Positions 17,105 to 25,684 of a stretch of DNA of 64,000 nucleotides are shown one piece after another. Under the pieces are notes generated by a model. The model was given only the letters and a program-made list of their open reading frames with translations, had not been told where the DNA came from and searched no databases. Position 1 is the first letter of the stretch. Each line of letters begins with the position of its first letter. Source of the DNA: WVYX01 sp039592335 (lineage in GTDB: Bacteria > Gemmatimonadota > Gemmatimonadetes > Gemmatimonadales > GWC2-71-9); assembly GCA_039592335.1 (NCBI GenBank), contig JBDHBX010000002.1:62001-126000 (forward strand), read 5' to 3'. The position numbers and the translations under genes are program-made.

Positions 17105-19150
17105 ATGTCTCTTCCGCGCCTCGCCCTCGGCGTGCTCCTCGCGCTCACCCCCGTTCAGCTGCTGGCTCAAGAGTGGAACAGCCCGCAGACCGTCACGCTC
17201 GTGGCGCGCGGGGTCGCGCGGCACACGCAACGACAGGCCGACAGTTCGCTCCTGGACTACCGAGTACGGGCGCATGGATTCGTCTTCTTCCTGGGACAGC
17301 TCGGTGAGGGGCTCGCGGAGCCACCGAGGCTGATCAAGTCCGACGAGCTGGTGCTGGAAGTGTACTGGAAGGCTCCAGATCGCAGCAAGCAGCGGATCGT
17401 CGGCTGGCGGGACCGCAAGGACCTCCCCACCGACATCGAGTACCACCGGGACCACCTGGGGATTGTGCAGAACATGTTCGGCGCCCGCATCCGCATGGGC
17501 CATGGGGACGAGGTGCGGGACGTGCCGCACCCGCTGGCGCAGGAGGGCCCCGGGCTGTACGACTACGCGCTCGCCGACTCGCTGTCGCTGCGCCTGCCCC
17601 AACGCGAGGTGCGCGTGTACGAGGTGTTGGTCCGGCCCAGGGACTTCGCCGCGCCGCGCGTCGTGGGGAATCTCTACTTCGACATGGACACCGCCGAGCT
17701 GGTGTTCTTCCGCTTCAGCTTCACCCGCAACGCCTACCTCGACGACACCCTGGAGGATATCACGGTCGTGCTGGAGAACGGCCTGTGGGAGGGTCGATAC
17801 TGGCTGCCCCGTCGTCAGGAGATCGAGATCCGCCGGCGCACCAAGTTCCTGGACCTCCCGGCGCGGGGGATCATCCGCGGGCGCTGGGAGATCGAGGAGT
17901 ACCAGTTCAATGTCGGGCTGGCGGACGACCTGTTCCTGGGCCCGGAGATCGTGGCGGCGCCGGAGGCGGTGCGGGACACGTTCACGTGGGACGTGCCGCT
18001 CGACGCCGCCATCCGGGAGGTGGCTGGGCCGGTCATGACCTTCGATCTGGAAGAGGTGCGGGGACAGGTGACCGAGGTGGCGGGCGCGAACGTGCTCAGC
18101 GGCCTGGCCAGCAGCCGTCCCAGCGTGGGGGGGTTGTCCGACATCCTCCACTTCAATCGGGTGGAGGGCCTGGCGCCGGGGGTGGGCTGGGTGTTCCGGC
18201 CTGGGAGCAAGCGCACCGAGGTGCGGCTCTGGGGCGGCGTGGGCGTGAGCGACGGCGACCTCAAGGGGCGGCTCCGCGTCACGTACAGCACCGGCCGGTG
18301 GCGCGTGGGGGTGCTGGGTGCGCGCGTGCTCCGCGACGTGGGGGACGAGCTGATCATCTCCCCTGCACTGAACTCCCTCATGGCCCAGGAAGTGGCGAAG
18401 GATTTCGGCGACTACTACCTGTCGGACCGGGCGTTCGCGACGGTGCGGCGCGGTTTTGGAACGCGCGGGGGCGTCTCGCTCTCGGCCGGGGTGGAGCACA
18501 CCACCAGCGTGGAGGTGAATGCCACGCCCGCCACCGGGGAGTTCCGCGAGAATCCCGCCCTGGGAACCGGGACCTATGGGGTGGGCGTGCTCACGCTGGA
18601 GCGGGAGAGCGCGGAGCTCACGGTCCGTGGAGGGGTGAGTGGGGAGCTGGCGCTCGAGGGGGGCATCGGCGACAGCCTGGAGTACGCCCGGGTGCGGGCG
18701 GCCGGCCGGGCGCATGCCCCCATCGGCACGACGGCGCTGGTGGTGCGGGCCTGGGGAGGGTGGGGCTCGCCCGATCTGCCGCCGCACCGCTCCTTCGTAC
18801 TCGGGGGGCGGGGCACCCTGGTGGGCGATCCGTTCCGGCGGTGGGGCGGGCGGTACGCCGCGTACGGCAGTGTGGAGTGGCAACTCCCGGTGCCGTTCCC
18901 GACTGCTCCCCTGGGTCCCTTTGCCAGCACGGGCAGGGAGATCGTGCTGGCGCCCTACGTGAGCCTCGGCTGGGCGGGCGGCGCCATCGTGGGCATGCCG
19001 TGGCAGCCCACCGATGGGGTGCGGCCGGTGCTGGGGTTTGCCGTGGAGTGGTTCCACCGGTTCTTCCGGCTCGACATCGGATGGAGTCCCCGCGCGAGCA
19101 ACGTGGGGGTCGTGCTGGACGTGCGCCGCGACCTGTGGGAGATCCTGTGA
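17105..19150 (+). CDS. Secreted outer-membrane protein with BamA/surface-antigen-like C-terminal barrel
   Basis: A 681-residue protein with a clear signal peptide (MSLPRLALGVLLALTPVQLLAQ). The N-terminal 300 residues form a soluble domain with YFDMDTAELVFFRFSFTRNAY, a pattern seen in DUF5686-like proteins. The C-terminal part is a run of amphipathic beta-strands with FVLGGRGTLVGDPFRRWGG near 560, similar to the conserved strands of Omp85/surface-antigen barrels, and it ends LWEIL. No POTRA repeats are evident. It is probably an outer-membrane barrel with a periplasmic domain; cargo or role is unknown. A GTG codon at 17102 directly precedes the ATG. It diverges from the small lipoprotein gene. 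Confidence 0.72.
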   Translation: MSLPRLALGVLLALTPVQLLAQEWNSPQTVTLVARGVARHTQRQADSSLLDYRVRAHGFVFFLGQLGEGLAEPPRLIKSDELVLEVYWKAPDRSKQRIVGWRDRKDLPTDIEYHRDHLGIVQNMFGARIRMGHGDEVRDVPHPLAQEGPGLYDYALADSLSLRLPQREVRVYEVLVRPRDFAAPRVVGNLYFDMDTAELVFFRFSFTRNAYLDDTLEDITVVLENGLWEGRYWLPRRQEIEIRRRTKFLDLPARGIIRGRWEIEEYQFNVGLADDLFLGPEIVAAPEAVRDTFTWDVPLDAAIREVAGPVMTFDLEEVRGQVTEVAGANVLSGLASSRPSVGGLSDILHFNRVEGLAPGVGWVFRPGSKRTEVRLWGGVGVSDGDLKGRLRVTYSTGRWRVGVLGARVLRDVGDELIISPALNSLMAQEVAKDFGDYYLSDRAFATVRRGFGTRGGVSLSAGVEHTTSVEVNATPATGEFRENPALGTGTYGVGVLTLERESAELTVRGGVSGELALEGGIGDSLEYARVRAAGRAHAPIGTTALVVRAWGGWGSPDLPPHRSFVLGGRGTLVGDPFRRWGGRYAAYGSVEWQLPVPFPTAPLGPFASTGREIVLAPYVSLGWAGGAIVGMPWQPTDGVRPVLGFAVEWFHRFFRLDIGWSPRASNVGVVLDVRRDLWEIL

Positions 19151-19204
19151 GGTGCGTGACTCGCCGCACAGCCGGAAACCCCGTGGGTCAGTAGCCTGGT
19201 TCAG

Positions 19205-19330
19205 CGAAGATCTTGGCTCCCGAGGGGGAGGGGAGCGGGCCCGCTAGCGAAGGGAGCCAGCGGGGCATAACTTGCTCAGGTTGGGTCCCATCTCGTTGTC
19301 CGACATACGCTTCCGGGGGTGCTGCCGTTA
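19205..19330 (+). other. GC-rich structured leader before the PilB-type ATPase gene
   Basis: TGGCTCCC (19214-19221) pairs perfectly with GGGAGCCA (19252-19259), enclosing a further GCGGGCCCGC palindrome (about 19235-19244). The segment keeps the ATPase reading frame open, but its predicted peptide is unlike any known domain. It may instead be untranslated leader RNA. No named riboswitch consensus was recognised. Confidence 0.35.
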
Positions 19331-21603
19331 CGCTGTTCAAGGATGAGTGGCTGGCTCCGACGCTCGAAGAGCTGATTGGCACGGAGAAGCTCGATGAGAT
19401 CCGTCAGAGCGAACCCAAGCACGATTCCCTGTGGGAGCTGGTGGTCGGCGATGAGCTGGTCTCCGACGAGGCGCTGCTGAGTAGCCTCTCCACCCGCTTC
19501 CGTCTCAAGCTCGCCGACGTGTCGCAGAGCGACCGCCAAGCTCGGGAGCTGGTCGCCGAGCAGGTGGCCCGGCGGTATCACATCCTGCCGATCCGGATCA
19601 CCGACTCGTACCTCGAGGTGGCCACCGCCAACCCCTTCGATCTGGACTGCGAGAAGACCCTGGCCTTCGCCACGGGGCGCGAGGTACGCATCCAGCTGGC
19701 CAGTCCCGGCAAGATCCGTGACAAGATCGACGAGTTCTATCGGCCGGAGAACGTGATCGAGCAGCTCCTCGAGGGGATGGACACGGCGGAGTCGCAGATC
19801 ACCACGCTGGAAGAAGAGAAGGTGGATGCCGAGGACCTGACCATCTCGGCGGAGGAAGCCTCCCAGCGACCGGTGGTGCGACTGGTGGATCTGATCCTCT
19901 CGGAGGGGATCAACTCTCGCGCGAGTGACGTGCACATCGAGCCGGAGGAGGGCGGCGTCGCCGTCCGGTACCGCATCGACGGCGTGCTGCGCCAGGTGAT
20001 GAAGATCCCGCGGGCGGCGGGGCTGCCGCTCATCTCCCGCATCAAGATCATCTCCGGACTGGACATCGCCGACCGGCTGCGGCCGCAGGACGGCCGCGCC
20101 CGGGTCGCGGTGAACGGGATCCCCGTGGACCTCCGTGTCTCGACGCTCCCGGCATCGCTGGGCGAGAAGGTGGTGGTGCGCGTCCTGGACACGTCGAAGA
20201 CCGTGCTCTCGCTCGAGAAGCTCGGGCTCAACCCCGACGAGGCCGATCTGATCCGGGAGCTGCTCGAGTTCCGCGACGGGATCATCTTGTGCACCGGCCC
20301 CACGGGCTCGGGCAAGACTACGACCCTCTACTCCGCGATTCGCCACGTACAGAGCGAAGGCGTGAACATCGTGACCGTGGAGGATCCGGTCGAGTATCGC
20401 ATCCAGGGCATCGTGCAGGTGCAGGTGCACGAGAAAGCCGGTCTTACGTTCGCGGCGGCGCTCCGCTCCATCCTGAGGCAGGACCCAGACGTCGTGCTGG
20501 TGGGTGAGATCCGCGACAAGGAAACAGCGCAGATCGCCACCCAGGCATCCCTCACCGGCCACCTGGTGCTCTCCACCCTGCACACCAATGACGCCCCCAA
20601 CGCGGTCACGCGGCTCGTGGACATCGGGATGGAGCCGTACAAGATCTCCAGCGCGCTACGCGGCGTGGTCGCCCAGCGGCTGATGCGCCGGCTCTGCCCC
20701 ACCTGCAAGGAAGTTTGGGTCGAGCAGATCCCGAAGAAACTGCAGCGCTGGATCCCGAGCGACACACCGGTGTTCCGCGGCGTGGGATGCCCCGAGTGCG
20801 CGATGACCGGGTATCGCGGCCGCTTCTCCATCATGGAGATCCTGCGTATCACGCCCGATGTCGAGCGGGCCATCGGCGCCAACGAGACGGCTGACCGCAT
20901 TGCCGATGTCGCGCACCGTGGCGGGATGCGATCCCTGTGGGACAGCGGTCTGTCGCACGTCCTGCGCGGGGAATCCACCATCGACGAGCTGTTGCGCGTG
21001 GTGGACGTGCCCCAAGAGGATGAGGTGGCGCTCGCGGAGGATCCTCAGAGCCGGCGCTCATCGGGGGCCAGGGCTCGCTCGAGGGGGGGGCGCACGACCC
21101 CGTCCAAGGAGGCCCCACCGGAGCCCGAGCTCGATGCCGCCGCGACGGCGCTCTCGGAGGAGTTCGAGCTGCTCGAGCCGGTCGAGGGGCAGGACCGCCG
21201 CGGCGCGGGCACCAAGGTGCTGCTGGTGGATGACGAGGACCAGCTGCGCAAGGTGATGCACGATCTGCTGGAGCGGGACGGCTACGCGGTCACCGAGGCG
21301 AGCGACGGGGTGGAGGCACTCGACCAGGTGGACCGGCATGCGCCGGACATCATCGTGCTGGACCTCAATCTCCCGGGGCTCGACGGCTACGGCGTGCTGA
21401 GCCACCTCCGCTCGCGCCAGGCGACCGAAGACATTCCGGTGGTGGTGCTGACCGCCCGCGGCGACGAAGATGCCGAGGTGCGCGTCTTCGAGCTAGGGGC
21501 CGACGACTTCCTGTCCAAGCCGTTTCGTGCCCGTGCCCTCTCGGCGCGACTGCAAGCCGTGCTCTCCCGCGCGCGCGGGGCGCAGCGGCACCTCGACACC
21601 TAG
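19213..21603 (+). CDS. GspE/PilB-type secretion ATPase fused to a response-regulator receiver domain
   Basis: About 796 residues if begun at TTG 19213; homology starts only near residue 40 (FKDEWLAPTLEELIG), so the true start is probably near 19327-19333 at a rare codon. Order: a degenerate MshEN/GspE N-terminal domain (about 50-180), then the hexameric ATPase with GPTGSGKTTTLYSAI near 362-375, Walker B VVLVGEIRD near 427, the His-containing LSTLHTNDAP, and a zinc module CPTC...GCPEC near 495-522. After a Ser/Arg- and acidic-rich linker comes a complete receiver domain (about 669-790) with DDE, phospho-acceptor Asp near 717 and SKPF lysine near 768. This is the assembly motor of a type IV pilus or type II secretion system. 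The receiver fusion is unusual. Confidence 0.88.
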   Translation: MAPEGEGSGPASEGSQRGITCSGWVPSRCPTYASGGAAVTLFKDEWLAPTLEELIGTEKLDEIRQSEPKHDSLWELVVGDELVSDEALLSSLSTRFRLKLADVSQSDRQARELVAEQVARRYHILPIRITDSYLEVATANPFDLDCEKTLAFATGREVRIQLASPGKIRDKIDEFYRPENVIEQLLEGMDTAESQITTLEEEKVDAEDLTISAEEASQRPVVRLVDLILSEGINSRASDVHIEPEEGGVAVRYRIDGVLRQVMKIPRAAGLPLISRIKIISGLDIADRLRPQDGRARVAVNGIPVDLRVSTLPASLGEKVVVRVLDTSKTVLSLEKLGLNPDEADLIRELLEFRDGIILCTGPTGSGKTTTLYSAIRHVQSEGVNIVTVEDPVEYRIQGIVQVQVHEKAGLTFAAALRSILRQDPDVVLVGEIRDKETAQIATQASLTGHLVLSTLHTNDAPNAVTRLVDIGMEPYKISSALRGVVAQRLMRRLCPTCKEVWVEQIPKKLQRWIPSDTPVFRGVGCPECAMTGYRGRFSIMEILRITPDVERAIGANETADRIADVAHRGGMRSLWDSGLSHVLRGESTIDELLRVVDVPQEDEVALAEDPQSRRSSGARARSRGGRTTPSKEAPPEPELDAAATALSEEFELLEPVEGQDRRGAGTKVLLVDDEDQLRKVMHDLLERDGYAVTEASDGVEALDQVDRHAPDIIVLDLNLPGLDGYGVLSHLRSRQATEDIPVVVLTARGDEDAEVRVFELGADDFLSKPFRARALSARLQAVLSRARGAQRHLDT

Positions 21604-21618
21604 ACGTCCCTCTGTTTC

Positions 21619-23751
21619 CTACGCTGGGTTGGGCTGCGCCGAGGCGAGAATCTCGGCCGCCGCCGCGCGCAGCTCGCGCACGTTGAAGGGCTTGCGGAAA
21701 TAGCGACACCCGAGCTCGGTGAGCCACTCGTCGGTCTCGGCGCGCACGTCGGCCGTGAGGAAGATGGTGCGCGGCTTGAACTCCGGATGCCGCGCGCAGA
21801 ACACGGTGGCGAAGGACTCCCCGGCCGAGACGGCGACCCGCGGGTCGGCCAGTACCAGGTCGTACCCGTGCCGCTCGAGCAGCTCGAGCGCGTGCGCCGC
21901 GTCGCTGGCGGCTTCCACCACCTGGCCGTCCTGGGCGAAGAGGATGCCGATCATGCGTCGCACCCCAGGGTCCTCGTCCACCAGCAACACGCGGCGGCCC
22001 CGGGGTGGCTGCTCCCGCGGAGCCGCCTGGTCGGCTGCCTCGTCGGGCCCCTCGCCGCCTGTCGGCGTGGGGCGCGCCTTCACCGCCGGGAGGGTGACCA
22101 CGAACAGGGCGCCGCCCTGCCTGGAGCGCTCCACCTCGATCGTCCCCCCGTGCCCCTCGACAATGCGGAACGTGATCGCGAGGCCGAGTCCCGTTCCCTT
22201 GCCGGGGGCCTTGGTGGTGACGAAGGGGTCGAAGATGCGGGGGAGCAGCTCCTCGGGTATGCCCGGTCCGGAGTCGGCCACGCGGAGCACGACTTGGTTC
22301 TTCTTCCGCTCGGTACTCACACGAACGAGGCGCGGCGCGTCGGGTGGCAGGTCACTCATGGCGTGCACCGCGTTGGTGAGGAGGTTGAGCACGACCTGCT
22401 GGATCTCGTGCCGGTCCCCCATCACGGCCGGGAGCTTGTCCACCAGCGCCATCTCGAGATCTGCCTTGCGGAGCCGGACCTCGTAGCTGATCAAGGAAAC
22501 GGCCCGCTCAGTGACCTCGTTGAGGTCGATAGGCGTGGGCTCGGTGGGTCCCTGGCGCGCGAACATGAGCAGGTCCTGCACGATGCGCGCCGCGCGCTCC
22601 GCCTGCTCGTGAATCACTCGGACGTGATCTCGGTCCTTCTCGGTCGGCTCGGGCCGCTGTAGCAGGAACTCCGAGAGTCCGGCGATGGACGTGAGCGGGT
22701 TGTTCAGCTCGTGCGCCACGCCGGAAACGAGCTGGCCCACCGCCGCCATCTTCTCGCTCTGGATCAGCTGCGCCTCGAACGCCTTCTGCTCGGTCACATC
22801 CTCCAACAGGATGGCGACCCAGCCCAAGGCGACATCGGCGCTGATGGCCGAGGCCGTCACCCGGAGGATGCGGTTGAGCGTGGCCGAGCGGACGGTGAGT
22901 GGTGGACAGTGAGTCTCGCGACGGGCGGTGTCGAGCAGTCCCTTCAGCTCGGGCGAGGCGCCGAACAGCAGGCGCTCGAGGTCCTTCCCGATCACGTCCG
23001 GGACCTTCGCGCCCATCATGGTCGCGAGCGAGCGGTTGGCGCGCCGCACGTGTCCTGCCTGATCCACGACCGCCAGGCCGTCCGCGAGCGCGTCGAACGT
23101 GGTTTCCCATTGGAGCTTGCCGCTGTGAACCAGGGAGAAGAAGTGGGCGTTGGCGAGCGCCATGGCGGCGTGGGTCGCCACGGTGGAGAGCAGGCGGAGA
23201 TCTTCCTCCGTGAACCCGCTTTCTCCCGCCTTGGCGACCCCGACCGCCCCGATGGTCATGCCGTGGGCGCGCAGGGGCACGGCCGCTGCGTGGTCCGGGT
23301 GAGCGTCCCCCAGCAGCGGCGCCGCGTTCCCGCCGCCCGCTTTGGAGACCTGAAGTTGCTCCCGCACCATGGCGGCCCCCATCAGTCCGGTCTCCTCCGT
23401 GGCTTTCACCTCGAGTTCCTCAAGCCGCGAAATCGAGCCGTACGCGGAGAGCACCCGGAGGCGGTCCGGCGCGTCGAGCGCGAGCGCCACCGCGACGCCA
23501 TCGCATTCGAGGAAGCGCTGCACGTAGCGCGCCAACTGCTCCGTGATGCGGTCCAGATGAATGGAATCGGAGAGGACGTAGGCGAGCTCTTGCAGCGAGA
23601 AGAGCTCGTTCAGCCGCCGCGTGAGCTCGGTGCGGGTTTCTTCCAGTGCTCCGGCCGTTCCCGGCACGGATCGGGGCCCGGCCTTCCACCTCCCGAGCCA
23701 CCACCCTGCAGCGAGTGCCGCCGCAGCCGCCAGGACCCAGAGCAGGGTCAC
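21619..23751 (-). CDS. Hybrid sensor histidine kinase (TM-GAF-PAS-HisKA-HATPase-REC)
   Basis: About 710 residues. An N-terminal anchor (TLLWVLAAAAALAAGWWLG, 2-20) precedes a GAF domain (about 60-195) and a PAS domain (about 205-320). HisKA follows with the phosphorylatable His in VAHELNNPLTS near 347, then HATPase_c with N-box QQVVLNLLTNAVHAM, DSGPGIP and GTGLGLAI. It ends in a receiver domain with the phospho-acceptor Asp in LVLADPRV near 635 and FRKPF lysine. GTG at 23751 overlaps the acyltransferase stop by 4 bases; a longer upstream frame exists but overlaps that gene. It converges on the PilB-receiver gene, whose receiver could be a partner (inference). Confidence 0.9.
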   Translation of the reverse strand: MTLLWVLAAAAALAAGWWLGRWKAGPRSVPGTAGALEETRTELTRRLNELFSLQELAYVLSDSIHLDRITEQLARYVQRFLECDGVAVALALDAPDRLRVLSAYGSISRLEELEVKATEETGLMGAAMVREQLQVSKAGGGNAAPLLGDAHPDHAAAVPLRAHGMTIGAVGVAKAGESGFTEEDLRLLSTVATHAAMALANAHFFSLVHSGKLQWETTFDALADGLAVVDQAGHVRRANRSLATMMGAKVPDVIGKDLERLLFGASPELKGLLDTARRETHCPPLTVRSATLNRILRVTASAISADVALGWVAILLEDVTEQKAFEAQLIQSEKMAAVGQLVSGVAHELNNPLTSIAGLSEFLLQRPEPTEKDRDHVRVIHEQAERAARIVQDLLMFARQGPTEPTPIDLNEVTERAVSLISYEVRLRKADLEMALVDKLPAVMGDRHEIQQVVLNLLTNAVHAMSDLPPDAPRLVRVSTERKKNQVVLRVADSGPGIPEELLPRIFDPFVTTKAPGKGTGLGLAITFRIVEGHGGTIEVERSRQGGALFVVTLPAVKARPTPTGGEGPDEAADQAAPREQPPRGRRVLLVDEDPGVRRMIGILFAQDGQVVEAASDAAHALELLERHGYDLVLADPRVAVSAGESFATVFCARHPEFKPRTIFLTADVRAETDEWLTELGCRYFRKPFNVRELRAAAAEILASAQPNPA

Positions 23752-24578
23752 GCGGGTGGCCGCTCCGGGTCGTCGGTGATCTCGGGTGGCGCGTTGGGCT
23801 TCACCCGCACGGGCTTGGCCGGGACGCCGAGGTAGAGGTGCCACGGCTTGGCGTCCTTGGTGAGCACCGCGCCGGCGCCCACGATGGCCTCTTCACCCAC
23901 GTGCACCCCGGCGAGGACCGTGGCGTGGTAGGTGATGCGCACCCCCTCCTCCAGCACGACCTCTGCGTTGGTCACGTCTACCTGATCGGCGAGGGCGTGC
24001 GTGTGGCTGTAGATGTTGGCGTAGTCGGCCACTGAGACGCGGTCTCCCAGCGCGATCCCACCCCGATCATCCAGCAGCACGTGTCGGTGCACGACCACGT
24101 TGTCACCCACCTCCATGTTGTACCCGAATGAGAACTCCACGTGTTGGAAGCACTTGAAGTTCTTCCCGCACCGCCGGAAGATGTGCGGTGCCAGGATGCG
24201 GCGGAAGCGCACCCCGACATCCACGTTCCCTCCGCCCAGGGGTGAGCGATCGAAGCTCTGCCACAGCCAGAGCAGCGGCTTCACCCGAGCATACCGCTCC
24301 GCATCGATCTCGTGGTAGTACTCGGGCTCGAGCGTGATGTGGTGAGGGTCGAGCGCGAGCAGCGCCGCCCGCGTCGAGGGCGCCGCCGCGGGGTCGGCCA
24401 CGAGGTCGTCGTAGCTCTCTAGCCCGGGATAGTACATGCCAAAGAGCACGTCGCGGCACAGCCGGTAACGATCGCACTGCGGATCGGCCAGGCGCTCTTC
24501 GAGCTCCCCCAGCCACTGACCGTAGGCCCGTTCCGCGGGGTCCGGGAGGCTCAGCTTGCGGAGCGGACGGAGCACCAT
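23748..24578 (-). CDS. Left-handed beta-helix (hexapeptide) acyltransferase-like protein
   Basis: A 276-residue protein. Residues 1-120 are mostly alpha-helical and not recognised. From about 125 hexapeptide repeats appear (for example NMEVGDNVVVHRHVLL, GIALGDRVSVADYANIYSHTH, VLEEGVRITYHATVLAGVHVGEEAIVGAGAVLTKDA), ending WHLYLGVPAKPVRVKP. The last part is the typical end of a maltose/galactoside O-acetyltransferase or WbbJ-like acyltransferase, and the catalytic-type His in YSHTHAL is present. The acceptor is unknown. It overlaps the hybrid kinase gene by 4 bases, so the two are translationally linked. Confidence 0.8.
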   Translation of the reverse strand: MVLRPLRKLSLPDPAERAYGQWLGELEERLADPQCDRYRLCRDVLFGMYYPGLESYDDLVADPAAAPSTRAALLALDPHHITLEPEYYHEIDAERYARVKPLLWLWQSFDRSPLGGGNVDVGVRFRRILAPHIFRRCGKNFKCFQHVEFSFGYNMEVGDNVVVHRHVLLDDRGGIALGDRVSVADYANIYSHTHALADQVDVTNAEVVLEEGVRITYHATVLAGVHVGEEAIVGAGAVLTKDAKPWHLYLGVPAKPVRVKPNAPPEITDDPERPPA

Positions 24579-24724
24579 CGTGAGTCTTCCTCGGCGAGGG
24601 GTTCGTTGACCACGTTATATACCCCAAGTAGATTCGGGATTGTTCAAATTGGGGTGTGCTCTCAACCAAGTCCAACCCCCGCAGGTTCCCACGTTTGCCC
24701 CAGATCGAGTCGAGCAGGTGCCCC

Positions 24725-25684
24725 ATGTCCATCCCAATGCTAACGCCGGCGGAGCGGGCTGTCTGCCCTTCGACGGTGCGGTTACGCGACTTCGTTTTGA
24801 CGGCTCTGGTGTGCCCCTTCCTGGTGCTCGCGGGGTGCCCGACCGCCACCGTCGCCCAGACGGCTGGGTCCGTGGGCACGCTGGTGGTGGCCCACGGCGG
24901 CGGGCCCGACTGGAACGCGCAGGTGGCCAGCGTCGCCGAGCTGGTCGAGACAGGTGGGCCGGTCGAAGTGAGCTTCCTGATGGGCCCCGGCGCGGGCGAG
25001 CGACCGTTCCAGGTGGCGGCGGCGCGGCTGGTGGAGGCTGGTGCACAGCGGATCGTCGTGGTCCCGCTGCTGGTGTCGAGCCACAGTGGTCACTTCGAGC
25101 AGGTACGCTACCTGGTGGGGGAGACGGACTCCCTCTCGGCCGAGATGCGGCGCCACCTGGCGATGGGAGGGATCGAGCGTCCGGAGGAGGTAGTTCCGCT
25201 GGTGCTCGCGGGGGGGATGGACGACGCGCCCGAGATCGCGCGGGCGCTGGCCGATCGGGCCCTCGCCCTCGCCGCGGCCCCCGCCGAGCAGGCGCTCTTC
25301 GTGGTGGGGCACGGTCCCAACTCACCGGAGCGGTGGGCGGCATGGATGCGGAACATGCGCGTGCTGGCCGACAGCGTAACAGCGTGGTCCGACTTCCGCG
25401 ACGTGAAGGTGGGGTTGGTGCGCGACGACGCTCCGGAGGCGGTGCGGCAGGAGGCGGTGCGGCAAATGCGCGACGTGATCGCGCTGCAGTACGGGCTGAC
25501 CGGCCGTCCGGTCGTGGTCGTGCCACTCGTGGTCGCGCGGGGGCGCATCACCCGCGAGAAGCTGCCCGCCGACCTCGCCGGGCTTCCCATCGTGTACTCC
25601 GGAGAGGCGTTGCTGGCGCATCCGCAGGTGGCGCGATGGATCGAGTCCCGGGTGCGTGAGGGCGTGTTGGCGCTGGGTCGCTAA
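24725..25684 (+). CDS. Exported CbiX/SirB-like chelatase-fold lipoprotein
   Basis: About 319 residues from ATG 24725 (a second ATG lies at 24737; frame remains open to 24656). The N-terminus has a hydrophobic segment ending FLVLAGC, a lipoprotein signal. The mature protein has two CbiX/SirB-like halves: VVAHGGGPDWNAQ with VVVPLLVSSHSGHFEQ in the first, VVGHGPNSPERW with VVVPLVVARGRITREK in the second. CbiX-type enzymes insert Co2+ or Fe2+ into sirohydrochlorin-type rings in the cytoplasm; the His in AHGG and in SSHSGH matches metal-ligand positions. An exported version with no cobalamin genes nearby suggests another role, such as periplasmic metal binding. Confidence 0.68.
   Translation: MSIPMLTPAERAVCPSTVRLRDFVLTALVCPFLVLAGCPTATVAQTAGSVGTLVVAHGGGPDWNAQVASVAELVETGGPVEVSFLMGPGAGERPFQVAAARLVEAGAQRIVVVPLLVSSHSGHFEQVRYLVGETDSLSAEMRRHLAMGGIERPEEVVPLVLAGGMDDAPEIARALADRALALAAAPAEQALFVVGHGPNSPERWAAWMRNMRVLADSVTAWSDFRDVKVGLVRDDAPEAVRQEAVRQMRDVIALQYGLTGRPVVVVPLVVARGRITREKLPADLAGLPIVYSGEALLAHPQVARWIESRVREGVLALGR

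Noticed and set aside
16505..19057. An 850-codon open frame on the minus strand covering the barrel gene at 17105-19150
   Set aside because: Only its last part (from about 17080) looks like protein. The rest is antisense to a gene with signal peptide and barrel motifs, and has the composition of a GC-rich shadow frame.
17105..19150. Calling the barrel protein BamA or TamA
   Set aside because: The N-terminal part has no recognisable POTRA repeats and no bam/tam/skp/lpx neighbours are present.
19151..19330. A cyclic-di-GMP riboswitch upstream of the PilB-type gene
   Set aside because: The invariant GGGCAAACC, GACGCAAAGCC and GGTAGCGGGGTTACC-type segments of the GEMM-I consensus are not present, nor the GEMM-II core.
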